A DNA stretch of 64,000 bases from JAHBNG01 sp039028975 (GTDB taxonomy: Bacteria; Chloroflexota; Anaerolineae; Caldilineales; Caldilineaceae). Positions 55,159 through 63,329 of this stretch are shown here, piece by piece. Numbering within the stretch: the stretch's first letter is position 1; each line of letters begins with the position of its first letter. The translations under genes were made by a program, and so were the position numbers. The notes under the pieces are model-generated. The model saw only the letters and a list, made by a program, of their open reading frames with translations. It was not told the DNA's origin and searched no databases. The stretch lies in the NCBI GenBank assembly GCA_039028975.1, contig JBCCHB010000029.1, forward strand, positions 1 through 64,000, in the 5' to 3' direction.

Positions 55159-56775
55159 CTATCCAAATCCGACGTGCTCTATTTCAGAGGAACAAAGCAG
55201 CGTTGATTCATCAATTGTCCACAAAGCAATCAACGCTGCGGCCATTGCCATCCCAGCCGCAATCCACATAATCAGGCGAAAACCGTAGAGGAATGAGTCA
55301 TGGATGGCCGTAGTTAACTGTGCTACCTGCTCTGGGGTAGCTGCCATAGGGATTTCCGCAGCAGCCAATTTGCTTCGTTCAGTCTTTAACTCTTCAACAA
55401 GAATGGAGGGATGAGCAGCTTCTGTCAAATGGCCGTCTAGCTGGTGATTAAACGCATAGAGGATAACAATGCCTAAAAGTGCAATCGCTAGCAGTGCAGC
55501 CGTGTATGAAATGGCATTGTTTAGCCCAGATGCCAAGCCAGAGTAGCGAGTATGTACAGAACTCATGACAGATGTTGTAAGTGGAGCGACGCAGATTCCC
55601 ATGCCTAACCCCATAGCCAACATGGCCGGGAGTAACGTAACGATATAACTTCCTTCTTTGGCTCCCATTAGCGCAAACAAGCTATAGCCAACTGCTGCAA
55701 GAAGGGGACCCCCAATAAGAAGTGGTCGAGCACCTATCCGCCCCATGATCTTACCCGACCAGTGAGACATTAAGGCAACACTTAAAATGGCGGGCAAAAA
55801 GGCTGCACCAGCCGCCAATTCGCCGTAGTCACGGATCTGAATTAGATTGAAAGGCATAAAGAAAAGTACGCCGTAGAGAGCGCCATAAAGAAGCAATGTC
55901 ATCACATTGGCACCACTAAAAGTCCTTGACTGGAATAGAGCAAGTGGCAACATGGGTGCCTCTGAATGGTGCTGCGCCCATGCAAAAAGAATCAGCCCGG
56001 CTATGCCTAATAGCAAGCCCCCCCATACCAACGGGTGGGTAAAGCCCAGATTGGATGACTCAATCAAGCCAAAAATCAGCCCGCCCAGCCCAATCGTGGC
56101 CAGTATAGCACCTTTCCAATCAACCTGACCTTCGCTCGCCTCATTTCGACTCTCAGGTACGTGAAGATACAAGATGGTTAATGCAACAATCGCTAGAGGG
56201 ATATTGATGTAAAATATCCAGCGCCATGATGCATGTTCGACAAGCCAGCCGCCTAGAACAGGTCCCAATGCAGTCATAATGGCGGCTGATGCGGACCATG
56301 TGCCTATGGCCCTCCCTCGCTCTTCTGGGGAAAAAGTGGTGGTTAAAATTGCAAGACTGCCCGGCACAAGCATGGCTCCACCGATTCCTTGGATGGCGCG
56401 CGCAGCAATTAACTGAGCCACATTGGTTGACCAGCCGCAAAAGAGAGATGCAAGGGCAAAAAGGATGATGCCCAATCCGTATATCCGGCGGCGGCCAAAC
56501 ATATCTCCTAAGGAGCCACCTACTAAAATTAAGGATGCCAAAAATAGGCCATATGCTTCTACTACCCACTGCATGTGAGAGACGCTGGCATGTAGATTTG
56601 TTTGGATAGAGGGAAGGGCAACGTTGACAACTGTACCATCAATAAAGGCCATACTGGAACCGAGAATTGTAGCAGCCAGAATCCAAATTCCGGTGAACGT
56701 AGTACGGGGGGTAGTTTTGGCTTGTATAGCGGAGTCTAACATAGGTGGCTTCTGCCGAATTCGTACATCTTTCAT
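55159..56775 (-). CDS. MFS drug:proton antiporter, DHA2 (EmrB/QacA) family
   Basis: This 538-residue protein has about 14 hydrophobic segments. Motif A is G-S-L-G-D-M-F-G-R-R-R and motif C is L-G-P-V-L-G-G, followed by W-R-W-I-F-Y-I-N-I-P, typical of 14-helix exporters. It should export small molecules using the proton gradient. It starts at ATG with no adjacent regulator gene, but the upstream region has two strong palindromes (56845-56868 and 56890-56914) that could bind a repressor. Confidence 0.9.
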   Translation of the reverse strand: MKDVRIRQKPPMLDSAIQAKTTPRTTFTGIWILAATILGSSMAFIDGTVVNVALPSIQTNLHASVSHMQWVVEAYGLFLASLILVGGSLGDMFGRRRIYGLGIILFALASLFCGWSTNVAQLIAARAIQGIGGAMLVPGSLAILTTTFSPEERGRAIGTWSASAAIMTALGPVLGGWLVEHASWRWIFYINIPLAIVALTILYLHVPESRNEASEGQVDWKGAILATIGLGGLIFGLIESSNLGFTHPLVWGGLLLGIAGLILFAWAQHHSEAPMLPLALFQSRTFSGANVMTLLLYGALYGVLFFMPFNLIQIRDYGELAAGAAFLPAILSVALMSHWSGKIMGRIGARPLLIGGPLLAAVGYSLFALMGAKEGSYIVTLLPAMLAMGLGMGICVAPLTTSVMSSVHTRYSGLASGLNNAISYTAALLAIALLGIVILYAFNHQLDGHLTEAAHPSILVEELKTERSKLAAAEIPMAATPEQVAQLTTAIHDSFLYGFRLIMWIAAGMAMAAALIALWTIDESTLLCSSEIEHVGFG

Positions 56776-56844
56776 TGAAAAATCATAATATCATACATCT
56801 TTCACATCAAGAACCACAGCGGCTGATTCCTCTGCCCTCTATCG

Positions 56845-56868
56845 TTTTGGAAAATGGCTTTTCCGAAA
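56845..56868. repeat. short hairpin upstream of the MFS gene
   Basis: TTTTGGAAAA and TTTTCCGAAA pair around a TGGC loop with one mismatch. It lies 70-93 bases upstream of the MFS start. Confidence 0.6.
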
Positions 56869-56889
56869 CACGAATATCATGAGTTCAAT

Positions 56890-56914
56890 CTGAAGACGGA
56901 ATTCCCTTCTTCAG
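56890..56914. promoter_or_regulatory. 25-base near-palindrome, possible operator of the MFS gene
   Basis: The two halves are CTGAAGACGGAA and TTCCCTTCTTCAG, symmetric around GGAATTCC apart from a small mismatch. Similar GAAGACGGGAA sequence occurs inside R2 copy 3, so it could instead be an R2 remnant. Confidence 0.4.
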
Positions 56915-56957
56915 GGAGAAATCATTGGAATCGACCATTTTCTTCATAGTGGCACTG

Positions 56958-57041
56958 TATACTCAGCTCCGTTTGAGAATGCAGTTTCATTTCTCTGATA
57001 GAGCGTCGGAAAACTACCGTTCCCAAAACGACCACAATATA
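56958..57041. repeat. R1 hairpin element, copy 4 (84 bp)
   Basis: It starts TATACTCAGCTCCGTTTG and ends AAAACGACCACAATATA, same orientation as copy 1. The inner arms GAGAATG and CGTTCCC pair with one mismatch and one G-U, different in sequence from the arms of copy 1 but again complementary. Confidence 0.82.
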
Positions 57042-57206
57042 GAACAACTAGCTGGGGAAACAAATCGAAGCGATCTATTTGATTGCTTGATACCGTGTAA
57101 GCGGTTCATCTTGCTAGTTTAACATGCATTCTTAGAATACTTTGTTACGGAAAGATTACTTTATATCTTCAATCGAGCATGACTCTATACGAGAAATCTA
57201 CCTTTT

Positions 57207-57227
57207 TGATTCAGTAGAACTGAATCA
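57207..57227. promoter_or_regulatory. perfect inverted repeat upstream of the ParM-like operon
   Basis: TGATTCAGT and ACTGAATCA are exact reverse complements separated by AGA. It lies about 150 bases upstream of the ParM-like start. Ribbon-helix-helix partners of ParM proteins often bind their own upstream region, so this is a candidate operator or centromere element; only one copy is seen. Confidence 0.45.
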
Positions 57228-57376
57228 TCATAAAGTAAATACCTCAGACTCAGAACATTTATTCCTTTTTCATTTTTTGACTTTCTGTTACTATTATAAA
57301 ATACTGCGTTTCAACCCGTGACGTAGAAGGTGAATCCAAAGCTACCTAACTGGATTCTAAAAAAGGGGAAACTATC

Positions 57377-58423
57377 ATGACGATTGATTCGATTGAGCAA
57401 ATATTGAGCATAGATTTGGGAAGGACAGCGACAAAAACCTGTATGAATCTAGCGGCAGATGGTGTCGCTGTAATACCGGCCAATGTTAAGCGCCTTTACG
57501 TAGAGGAGATACGTCGCGGTTTTGATGAGATAGACGTTGGAGATCCATTGTTAGATCTATGGCTAGAATATAAAGGGCAGGGGTATGCCTTGGGTCAATT
57601 AGCGTCTGATTTTGGTGCTGATCTAGGGTTAGGCGAACAGAAACGCGAAAATGCACTCATTAAAATCTTTGCTAGTATTGGCTACTTTAAATTATGGGGG
57701 CAGTCACTTGGCATTGTTCTTGGATTGCCCTTTATGTCCCAACAGCAATTTGATCAGGAAAAATCAGAGCTTGTCGATTCATTAGTAGGTGAACATACCA
57801 TCAATTTCCGAGGCGAGTCCGTTCACTGCAACATTCATCACGTTTGGGTAATGCCAGAAGGTTACGGCAGTCTGTTGCATTGCGAAGCACAGCAAAAACA
57901 GCAAGCAACGGCAAGCACGTTTGTCAATGCATCAGTAGCGGTCATGGATGTCGGCTACCAGACAACTGACTTTTTGTCGTTCGACCGTTTTCGCTTCGCT
58001 CGCGGTGCATCAAACAGCGAACAGTTTGCCATGTCCGAATTTTACGCCCGTTTGGCAGCCAACATTCCTGGTGCAGACAGTCAGTCACTAGCGCTCATCG
58101 AGGCAGTCAATCAACCAGAGGGCCAACGCTTTTACCGCGCACGGGGCAGCGCGCTGTCCACGGATTTAGATACGCTTCTGCCAGAGTTGCGCTCTGACTT
58201 TGCTCGTGAGTTATACGATCTCTTGATCCAATGGCTGCCCGAACGTACCCGCGATATTATCATTACTGGTGGCGGCGGCGGCTTCTTCTGGGAAAGCCTG
58301 CGCTCATTGATTAAGACAAGCAACTTAAACCCTCATCTAGCAACCCCGCCCCGGCAGGCCAATGCACTAGGTCAATTCGTCTACGGTGAGATCCGACTAA
58401 ACGCAGCAAAAAAGGAGGCATAG
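57377..58423 (+). CDS. ParM/StbA-like actin-family ATPase
   Basis: The 348-residue protein has the actin-fold nucleotide motifs: phosphate 1 D13-L-G-R-T-A-T-K-T, phosphate 2 D191-V-G-Y-Q-T-T-D-F, and adenosine motif I-T-G-G-G-G-G (about 297-302). ParM-type proteins polymerise and push DNA apart. The gene starts at ATG after AGGGG and is followed four bases after its stop by a ribbon-helix-helix/coiled-coil gene, the classical order of a type II partition pair. No plasmid replication or mobilisation gene is visible nearby, so it may be a chromosomal or integrated module. Confidence 0.85.
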   Translation: MTIDSIEQILSIDLGRTATKTCMNLAADGVAVIPANVKRLYVEEIRRGFDEIDVGDPLLDLWLEYKGQGYALGQLASDFGADLGLGEQKRENALIKIFASIGYFKLWGQSLGIVLGLPFMSQQQFDQEKSELVDSLVGEHTINFRGESVHCNIHHVWVMPEGYGSLLHCEAQQKQQATASTFVNASVAVMDVGYQTTDFLSFDRFRFARGASNSEQFAMSEFYARLAANIPGADSQSLALIEAVNQPEGQRFYRARGSALSTDLDTLLPELRSDFARELYDLLIQWLPERTRDIIITGGGGGFFWESLRSLIKTSNLNPHLATPPRQANALGQFVYGEIRLNAAKKEA

Positions 58424-58427
58424 TCCA

Positions 58428-59024
58428 ATGAGCAGCAAAAAAAGTGTCAAGAAAAGTCTGAGTTTTTCAGCCAGTGAAGAGGACCAGAAGCTATTAGCAA
58501 CCGCCAATGCAACTCTTGAGGGGGATGAATTTGCCTCGTTCAGCGAATTGGTAAAGGCAGCTCTACAGAACTTTTTCAGTGACGAACGTCCCGGTGATAG
58601 TACTGATGTAAGTTCAGGAGAGTCGGCAAGAATCGTTCAAGATGAACGGACTCAGGCAAGCCTTGATTTACTCAACGATCAGGTGCAGGAGCTATCAACG
58701 AATCAGAATGAGCTGCTTGCTGAGTTCAAGATCCAGCAGGAGTCTTGGAAAAGCGAGTCTACAGCCATTCAAGAAAAACTTCAAGCACTACAGAAAGAGC
58801 ACGTAGTAGCTATTGAAGAATTGTTCTCGCCCATTCAGGGAGCACAGCAGGAAATACAGGGTTTGCTGCGTCAGCAGGGAGATGAGCTACTTGCGCAACT
58901 AGGTGAGATCCAAGCTTCAACAATACCTGCCCAATCCAATGAGAGTAATGGCCAAGAAAAGAATGGCGCACCGGAGAGTGGTGATGCACTTTCCTACTTG
59001 TCGCGGTTTCTAGAGGACTTTTAG
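58428..59024 (+). CDS. ribbon-helix-helix/coiled-coil protein, ParR-like partner of the ParM-like ATPase
   Basis: The 198-residue protein starts with a basic S-K-K-S-V-K-K-S-L-S-F strand and a helical pair (about residues 8-50; K-K-S-L-S-F-S-A then S-F-S-E-L-V-K-A-A-L), consistent with a ribbon-helix-helix DNA-binding domain. Residues 70-150 form a Gln/Glu-rich coiled coil, and the C-terminus ends L-S-R-F-L-E-D-F. ParR-type adaptors bind a centromere through such a domain and the filament through a C-terminal peptide. A strong AAGGAGG site precedes the ATG. Its stop is 51 bases from the convergent histidine kinase. The adaptor role is inferred from context. Confidence 0.7.
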   Translation: MSSKKSVKKSLSFSASEEDQKLLATANATLEGDEFASFSELVKAALQNFFSDERPGDSTDVSSGESARIVQDERTQASLDLLNDQVQELSTNQNELLAEFKIQQESWKSESTAIQEKLQALQKEHVVAIEELFSPIQGAQQEIQGLLRQQGDELLAQLGEIQASTIPAQSNESNGQEKNGAPESGDALSYLSRFLEDF

Positions 59025-59075
59025 AGCCTAAGGTCTGAGTACTTTGTTTCAGGTCTGATTATGATGTGAAGCGTC

Positions 59076-61451
59076 CTAAAGCTTATTCACCAATTCGACC
59101 TTACGAGGAGTTTGACACAGCAGAAGTTCGATCTTTTGGGTTAAGATCTCTATATCATAGGGTTTTTGAAGAAAGTCAGTTTGCTTATCCCATCGGACCG
59201 CTAAAGAGATTTCGTGTTCGCTATAGCCAGACGAAAGGAGAGCAGACAATTCAGGTCTTATTCGACGCATAATCTCCAAGGATTCGATACCGCCCATAAT
59301 TGGCATTTTCGTATCCAGGAGAACCAAATTAATCTGTTCCTGATTGATTTGGAAGATCTCAACAGCTTCTTTGCCATTTGCTGCGGTTAGCACATTCAAC
59401 CCAGAGTCCATGAGTATCTCGCTTAGGACATCCAATATAGGGGGTTCATCATCGGCAATTAGGATAGTTCCAGTGAACTGGGTGGTATCGTTCGGCTTTT
59501 CCTCCTGCCCAGATCGATCATACCTGTGTATCGCCGCATCAGAAAGCGGAAACAATGTGCGAAATACAGTCCCTCTATCTTGCCTACTTGACACCTGGAT
59601 ACCTCCGTTATACAAATGAATTGCACCAAGGGCAGCGGACAAACCCAATCCGCGACCATCGACTTTGGTCGTAAAAAATGGATCGAAAATCCGCGCCTGA
59701 ATCTCTGGCAACATACCCGCCCCAGAGTCTCGCACAACCAATTGAACATAGGTTCCAGGTTGGGGGTTACTCTTCCAAATAAACTGTTTGGCGTCGTCTA
59801 TGTCAACATGACGGAGTTTGGTATGTACATCGATTTTCCCCTCTTTACCCTCTGTTGCCTCGACAGCATTGAGTACCAAATTCATGATTACTTGTTGAAG
59901 CTGTCCCCGGTCAGCATCCACATATAGGGATGATGGTGAAAGGGTAATACGGAGATCAATCTCTTTGGGAATGGCTGTAGCCAACAATGCCTTATTTTCA
60001 ACAATCAAATGGTTCACATCTACTGGCTCAATCTTAAAGTGGCCTTTACCTGTGTAAGCGAGAAGTTGCCTAGTCAAGTCGCTGGCTCGCTGGACTGCGT
60101 TCTCGGCAATGTCAATATGGCGAATGGCTGGTTGTATCAAAGAGTGCCATTCCGGAGGCAATTGTTCAATCACTTGCGGCTGTTCAATGTGTGGATGAGT
60201 CATTGAAGGATAATTTTGCAACTGATTGAGGGCTAATTGATGTCTCATCTGAATTGCTGCCAGAAGATTATTGAAGTCATGGGCGACGCCACCTGCAAAG
60301 AGACCAGTACTCTCCAAACGTTGGGCTTGAATGAGTGCTTCTTGAGTACGTTTTCTCTGTGAAATATCGCGTAAAATAAAGAGAGAGCCTCGTGGGCGTC
60401 CTTGTCGATCAAAGAGATGGTTAATGGTTAGATCGACATATATATCTTCTGCAACTGGGCTAACTTCTGGAAAAACAATCTCGAAATGAGTTTGTTGGGT
60501 ATTGTTACGAGATACAGAATAGTAATCAACCTGAGTCGCTAGTTCATGAAGCAAATCTGTCTGCTCAGGACTTAAACAGTGATGCCCAGGGGGCATAAGG
60601 TCATAGACAGTGATGCCAAGAGCTTGATTTTCAGATGTAGATAATAGCTTTAATGCGGCTTCATTGATACTGACAATCTGTCCGGAAAGACCAGTCACAA
60701 TACACCCATCGTTCATGTTTTCATACATAGCCAAATGGGCAACGGACAGAACATCTAATGGGCCAAATCGAAAGACAAACCAGCCAGCAGTGCCACCAAT
60801 TGTGGCAAGAGTCAACGGAGATAAGTCGTAGTCTCCAGTTAGATCGATAGCAAATACGACGCGTAATACATTGAAAAGAAGACCAATAATGACAGCGAGG
60901 ACCAAAATCGAAACGGTGGATAGGCGAAATGATGGAGACTGTAGCAGTACCTTGATGAAACCAATGGTCCCCAATAAAAGAAGAAGATATGAATAACCTG
61001 CATAAATAAAGTACTCAGGATTTCTTTCAACAACTAAAAGATGTAAGCCTCCTTTTGATTCAATGGCAAATTCCTTCCATATAAGGTCATGATACTCTAG
61101 AGTCCATGTCAAAATGATTGTGACCACAGGAATAATGGATAAGACGCCAATCCAGAATGCACTTTTCGCAAAGCGGAACTTGAGTACTTGAGCATTAAAA
61201 ATGAACCAGCTAATCGGAACCAAAGGAACGCCGATATAGGTCATTTTGTGTAAAAAAATTTTCTCTTCTAAAATGGGGGTGAATTGCTCAAGTGTATAGC
61301 AGAAAGACCAAAATGATATGGAGGCCATCATGGCCATAAATGGCCACGCGCCAATGCCCCGGCGCCGCGTCCAAGCTAAGTATGCAAGTGCCAAGGTGAT
61401 CAACGTACCAGTTGTCAGGGCAATTGAAATGAAGGCGAGTCTCCAATACAT
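59076..61451 (-). CDS. hybrid sensor histidine kinase (7TM-PAS-HisKA-HATPase-REC)
   Basis: This 791-residue protein begins with seven hydrophobic segments (about 1-235) of the histidine-kinase N-terminal 7TM type. A PAS domain follows (about 245-370) and a DHp domain with H-box G-V-A-H-D-F-N-N-L-L. The ATPase domain has N-L-V-L-N-A, D-S-G-A-G-M and G-R-G-L-G-L-S. A C-terminal receiver (about 665-780) has D-D-E and phosphoacceptor D in L-L-D-T-K-M-P. It should sense a membrane or small-molecule signal and relay phosphate; the output partner is not adjacent. It is convergent with the partition pair and divergent from the Yip1-like gene. Confidence 0.9.
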   Translation of the reverse strand: MYWRLAFISIALTTGTLITLALAYLAWTRRRGIGAWPFMAMMASISFWSFCYTLEQFTPILEEKIFLHKMTYIGVPLVPISWFIFNAQVLKFRFAKSAFWIGVLSIIPVVTIILTWTLEYHDLIWKEFAIESKGGLHLLVVERNPEYFIYAGYSYLLLLLGTIGFIKVLLQSPSFRLSTVSILVLAVIIGLLFNVLRVVFAIDLTGDYDLSPLTLATIGGTAGWFVFRFGPLDVLSVAHLAMYENMNDGCIVTGLSGQIVSINEAALKLLSTSENQALGITVYDLMPPGHHCLSPEQTDLLHELATQVDYYSVSRNNTQQTHFEIVFPEVSPVAEDIYVDLTINHLFDRQGRPRGSLFILRDISQRKRTQEALIQAQRLESTGLFAGGVAHDFNNLLAAIQMRHQLALNQLQNYPSMTHPHIEQPQVIEQLPPEWHSLIQPAIRHIDIAENAVQRASDLTRQLLAYTGKGHFKIEPVDVNHLIVENKALLATAIPKEIDLRITLSPSSLYVDADRGQLQQVIMNLVLNAVEATEGKEGKIDVHTKLRHVDIDDAKQFIWKSNPQPGTYVQLVVRDSGAGMLPEIQARIFDPFFTTKVDGRGLGLSAALGAIHLYNGGIQVSSRQDRGTVFRTLFPLSDAAIHRYDRSGQEEKPNDTTQFTGTILIADDEPPILDVLSEILMDSGLNVLTAANGKEAVEIFQINQEQINLVLLDTKMPIMGGIESLEIMRRIRPELSALLSSGYSEHEISLAVRWDKQTDFLQKPYDIEILTQKIELLLCQTPRKVELVNKL

Positions 61452-61636
61452 CTGATGATATTCTTTTCTGACGAAACTGTAAATTCACTTAGGAAACCGC
61501 ACAGAAACTGAATGAGATAAATGAAGAAGATCCCTCAGATTTCGCAACCCAATAAAACGAATTGTAGTATAAGTATAATTAAGATCCGCAGACCAACACT
61601 TACAAAAACCTTACAATGCAGATATAGAGAATTCAT

Positions 61637-62359
61637 ATGAATCAATATCTCACACGGCTTTGGCAAACCATACTCAACACACTTCAATTCGATCAACGTG
61701 TCTTTCAGATGGTTGAAGACGGAAGCCTCGGTCTAGCAATCCTCATAGGTGTGGCCTTCATAGGTGGCGTCTCCCTTCTATTGGGCCAAAGCGTGATTCT
61801 ATTTGCTAATCGAGTTCGCCCCACGCGCTTCATCGCCAGCCTACTATTAAATGGTATTTTGTATATTGGAAGCTTGGTCGTTTGGGCAGGCTCCATGCGT
61901 TTGGTAGGCTGGTCCGTTGCAGGTGAGTGGATTCCTAGGGGCGATATTGTAAACATTATGTTGTTGACTGCCGCGCCAATGGTCTTCGGCGTGTTGATTC
62001 TCATACCGTACCTAGGGCCATTCATCAATCGGTTCCTGAATATTTGGAGCTTCCTTATCGCATACCAGATTATTATCTTTAAATATCAGACGGCTTGGTG
62101 GCAAGCGCTTATTGTCGTAGGCACAGGTTGGCTATTATCGGTCCTTATTAGCAATACAATTGGATGGCCCATTATAGCTGCGAGTCGTTATATTCGGAAT
62201 TGGGTTGCCGGTGCCGATTTGAATCAATCAACAAATGAACTAATCGAAAGGTACGGACAGATCCTGTTAGCAGATTCTCAAGAGTCCAGTGAATTAGGCA
62301 TGGCTCATGGCGAGGAGGACAAGGTCAATACACCCTATGATGGAATGGTTATGCAATAA
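61637..62359 (+). CDS. Yip1-like membrane protein
   Basis: The 240-residue protein has about five hydrophobic helices (from about 33 to 185) with the pattern of bacterial Yip1-family proteins, and a hydrophilic acidic C-terminus. Function is unknown for these. It starts at ATG and is followed after two bases by the hydrolase-like gene, so both are one operon with the TPR gene behind. Confidence 0.7.
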   Translation: MNQYLTRLWQTILNTLQFDQRVFQMVEDGSLGLAILIGVAFIGGVSLLLGQSVILFANRVRPTRFIASLLLNGILYIGSLVVWAGSMRLVGWSVAGEWIPRGDIVNIMLLTAAPMVFGVLILIPYLGPFINRFLNIWSFLIAYQIIIFKYQTAWWQALIVVGTGWLLSVLISNTIGWPIIAASRYIRNWVAGADLNQSTNELIERYGQILLADSQESSELGMAHGEEDKVNTPYDGMVMQ

Positions 62360-62361
62360 AT

Positions 62362-63324
62362 ATGATCACGATAATTCTGCTGGGTATTATAATCATCATT
62401 CTACTTAGTGCAACGGTGGCTCCGCTTGGTTCGTTGGGCTGGTGGGCAGGTTGGTACGGCGAAGAGCTCTCCACATCATCTGTCCCTGGGACAACGGAAG
62501 CTATCGCTCCCCCAATTCCTGCTCATGACATTGAGTCAAACCGTAAACCTCTTGCCTCTCACTATATAGTCTATCTCTCGGGTATTGGCGCTTTCACAGG
62601 CAGCTCGATTCCGCATGAGGAGTTTCCTTTCCTGGATGCACTTTGTGAGAACATTCCCAATAGCGTTGTCATTACAGATGTATTTCCTTATTCGGTTACC
62701 AACGTTGGCTTGACGGGTGAACGTGCCTTTGCCTGGATATGGCGACGCATTGAAGCACTTCGGCCTATTAACCCGACTTCCATGTGGCTCTATATGGTTG
62801 TTGTGCGAAACATGTTTCAAGTGATTGTATCGGCGGACCGACGATATGGTCCCATCTATAACTTAGGTGTAGCAAAAGAGATCTGGCGTAGCCTCTTACG
62901 TCATGGATACCGGCCAGGTAAAGGTATACCTGTCACCTTGATTGGTACCAGCGGTGGCGGTCAGATATCTGTTGGCTCCATCACCTATTTATCCGAAGTT
63001 GTCGATGTACCGATCCAGGTTATCTCCTTGGGCGGCGTCATCTCGTCTGATCCAGGTCTGTTGAAAGCAGCACACCTTTATCATCTTTATGGAGCAAATG
63101 ACGGGACTCATACCCTAGGCGCAAAGATATTTCCCGGTCGTTGGCCGATTGCGTTCAATTCGGCATGGAATCGTGCCCAAGCGCAAGGCAAAATCACGAT
63201 GAAGGAGACTGGCCCAGCCGACCACGTTGGGAAAGAAAGCCACTTTGATCGAAATGCCTTTGTGGAAGACGGACGTAGCTATTTTGACATTACACTTCAA
63301 GAGGTATTACTGATTCTAAAATAG
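62362..63324 (+). CDS. membrane-anchored protein with alpha/beta-hydrolase-like nucleophile motif
   Basis: The protein has 320 residues. An N-terminal hydrophobic helix (about 2-32) anchors it. A domain with V-Y-L-S-G-I-G-A-F, D-V-F-P-Y and a nucleophile-elbow-like I-G-T-S-G-G-G motif (about 195) followed by Q-I-S-V-G resembles an alpha/beta hydrolase; D and H candidates follow (Y-G-A-N-D-G-T-H and D-H-V-G-K-E-S-H-F). I cannot name a family, and the substrate is unknown. It is translationally close to the Yip1-like gene (2 bases) and to the TPR gene (5 bases). Confidence 0.6.
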   Translation: MITIILLGIIIIILLSATVAPLGSLGWWAGWYGEELSTSSVPGTTEAIAPPIPAHDIESNRKPLASHYIVYLSGIGAFTGSSIPHEEFPFLDALCENIPNSVVITDVFPYSVTNVGLTGERAFAWIWRRIEALRPINPTSMWLYMVVVRNMFQVIVSADRRYGPIYNLGVAKEIWRSLLRHGYRPGKGIPVTLIGTSGGGQISVGSITYLSEVVDVPIQVISLGGVISSDPGLLKAAHLYHLYGANDGTHTLGAKIFPGRWPIAFNSAWNRAQAQGKITMKETGPADHVGKESHFDRNAFVEDGRSYFDITLQEVLLILK

Positions 63325-63329
63325 AATCT

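Larger units (their letters stand above)
56776..57376. other. 601-base spacer between the MFS exporter and the ParM-like gene
   Basis: There is no gene I can support. The spacer contains a 24-base hairpin and a 25-base near-palindrome on the MFS side, an R1 element in the middle, and a perfect 9+3+9 inverted repeat plus an AT-rich stretch (about 57240-57305) on the ParM side. The AT-rich part is a reasonable promoter or centromere candidate. Confidence 0.65.

Noticed and set aside
57201..57305. Clear sigma-70 promoter before the ParM-like gene
   Set aside because: A TTGACT is present (57277-57282) but TATAAA lies only 12 bases after it, and boxes at 17 bases are poor, so I list only the region.
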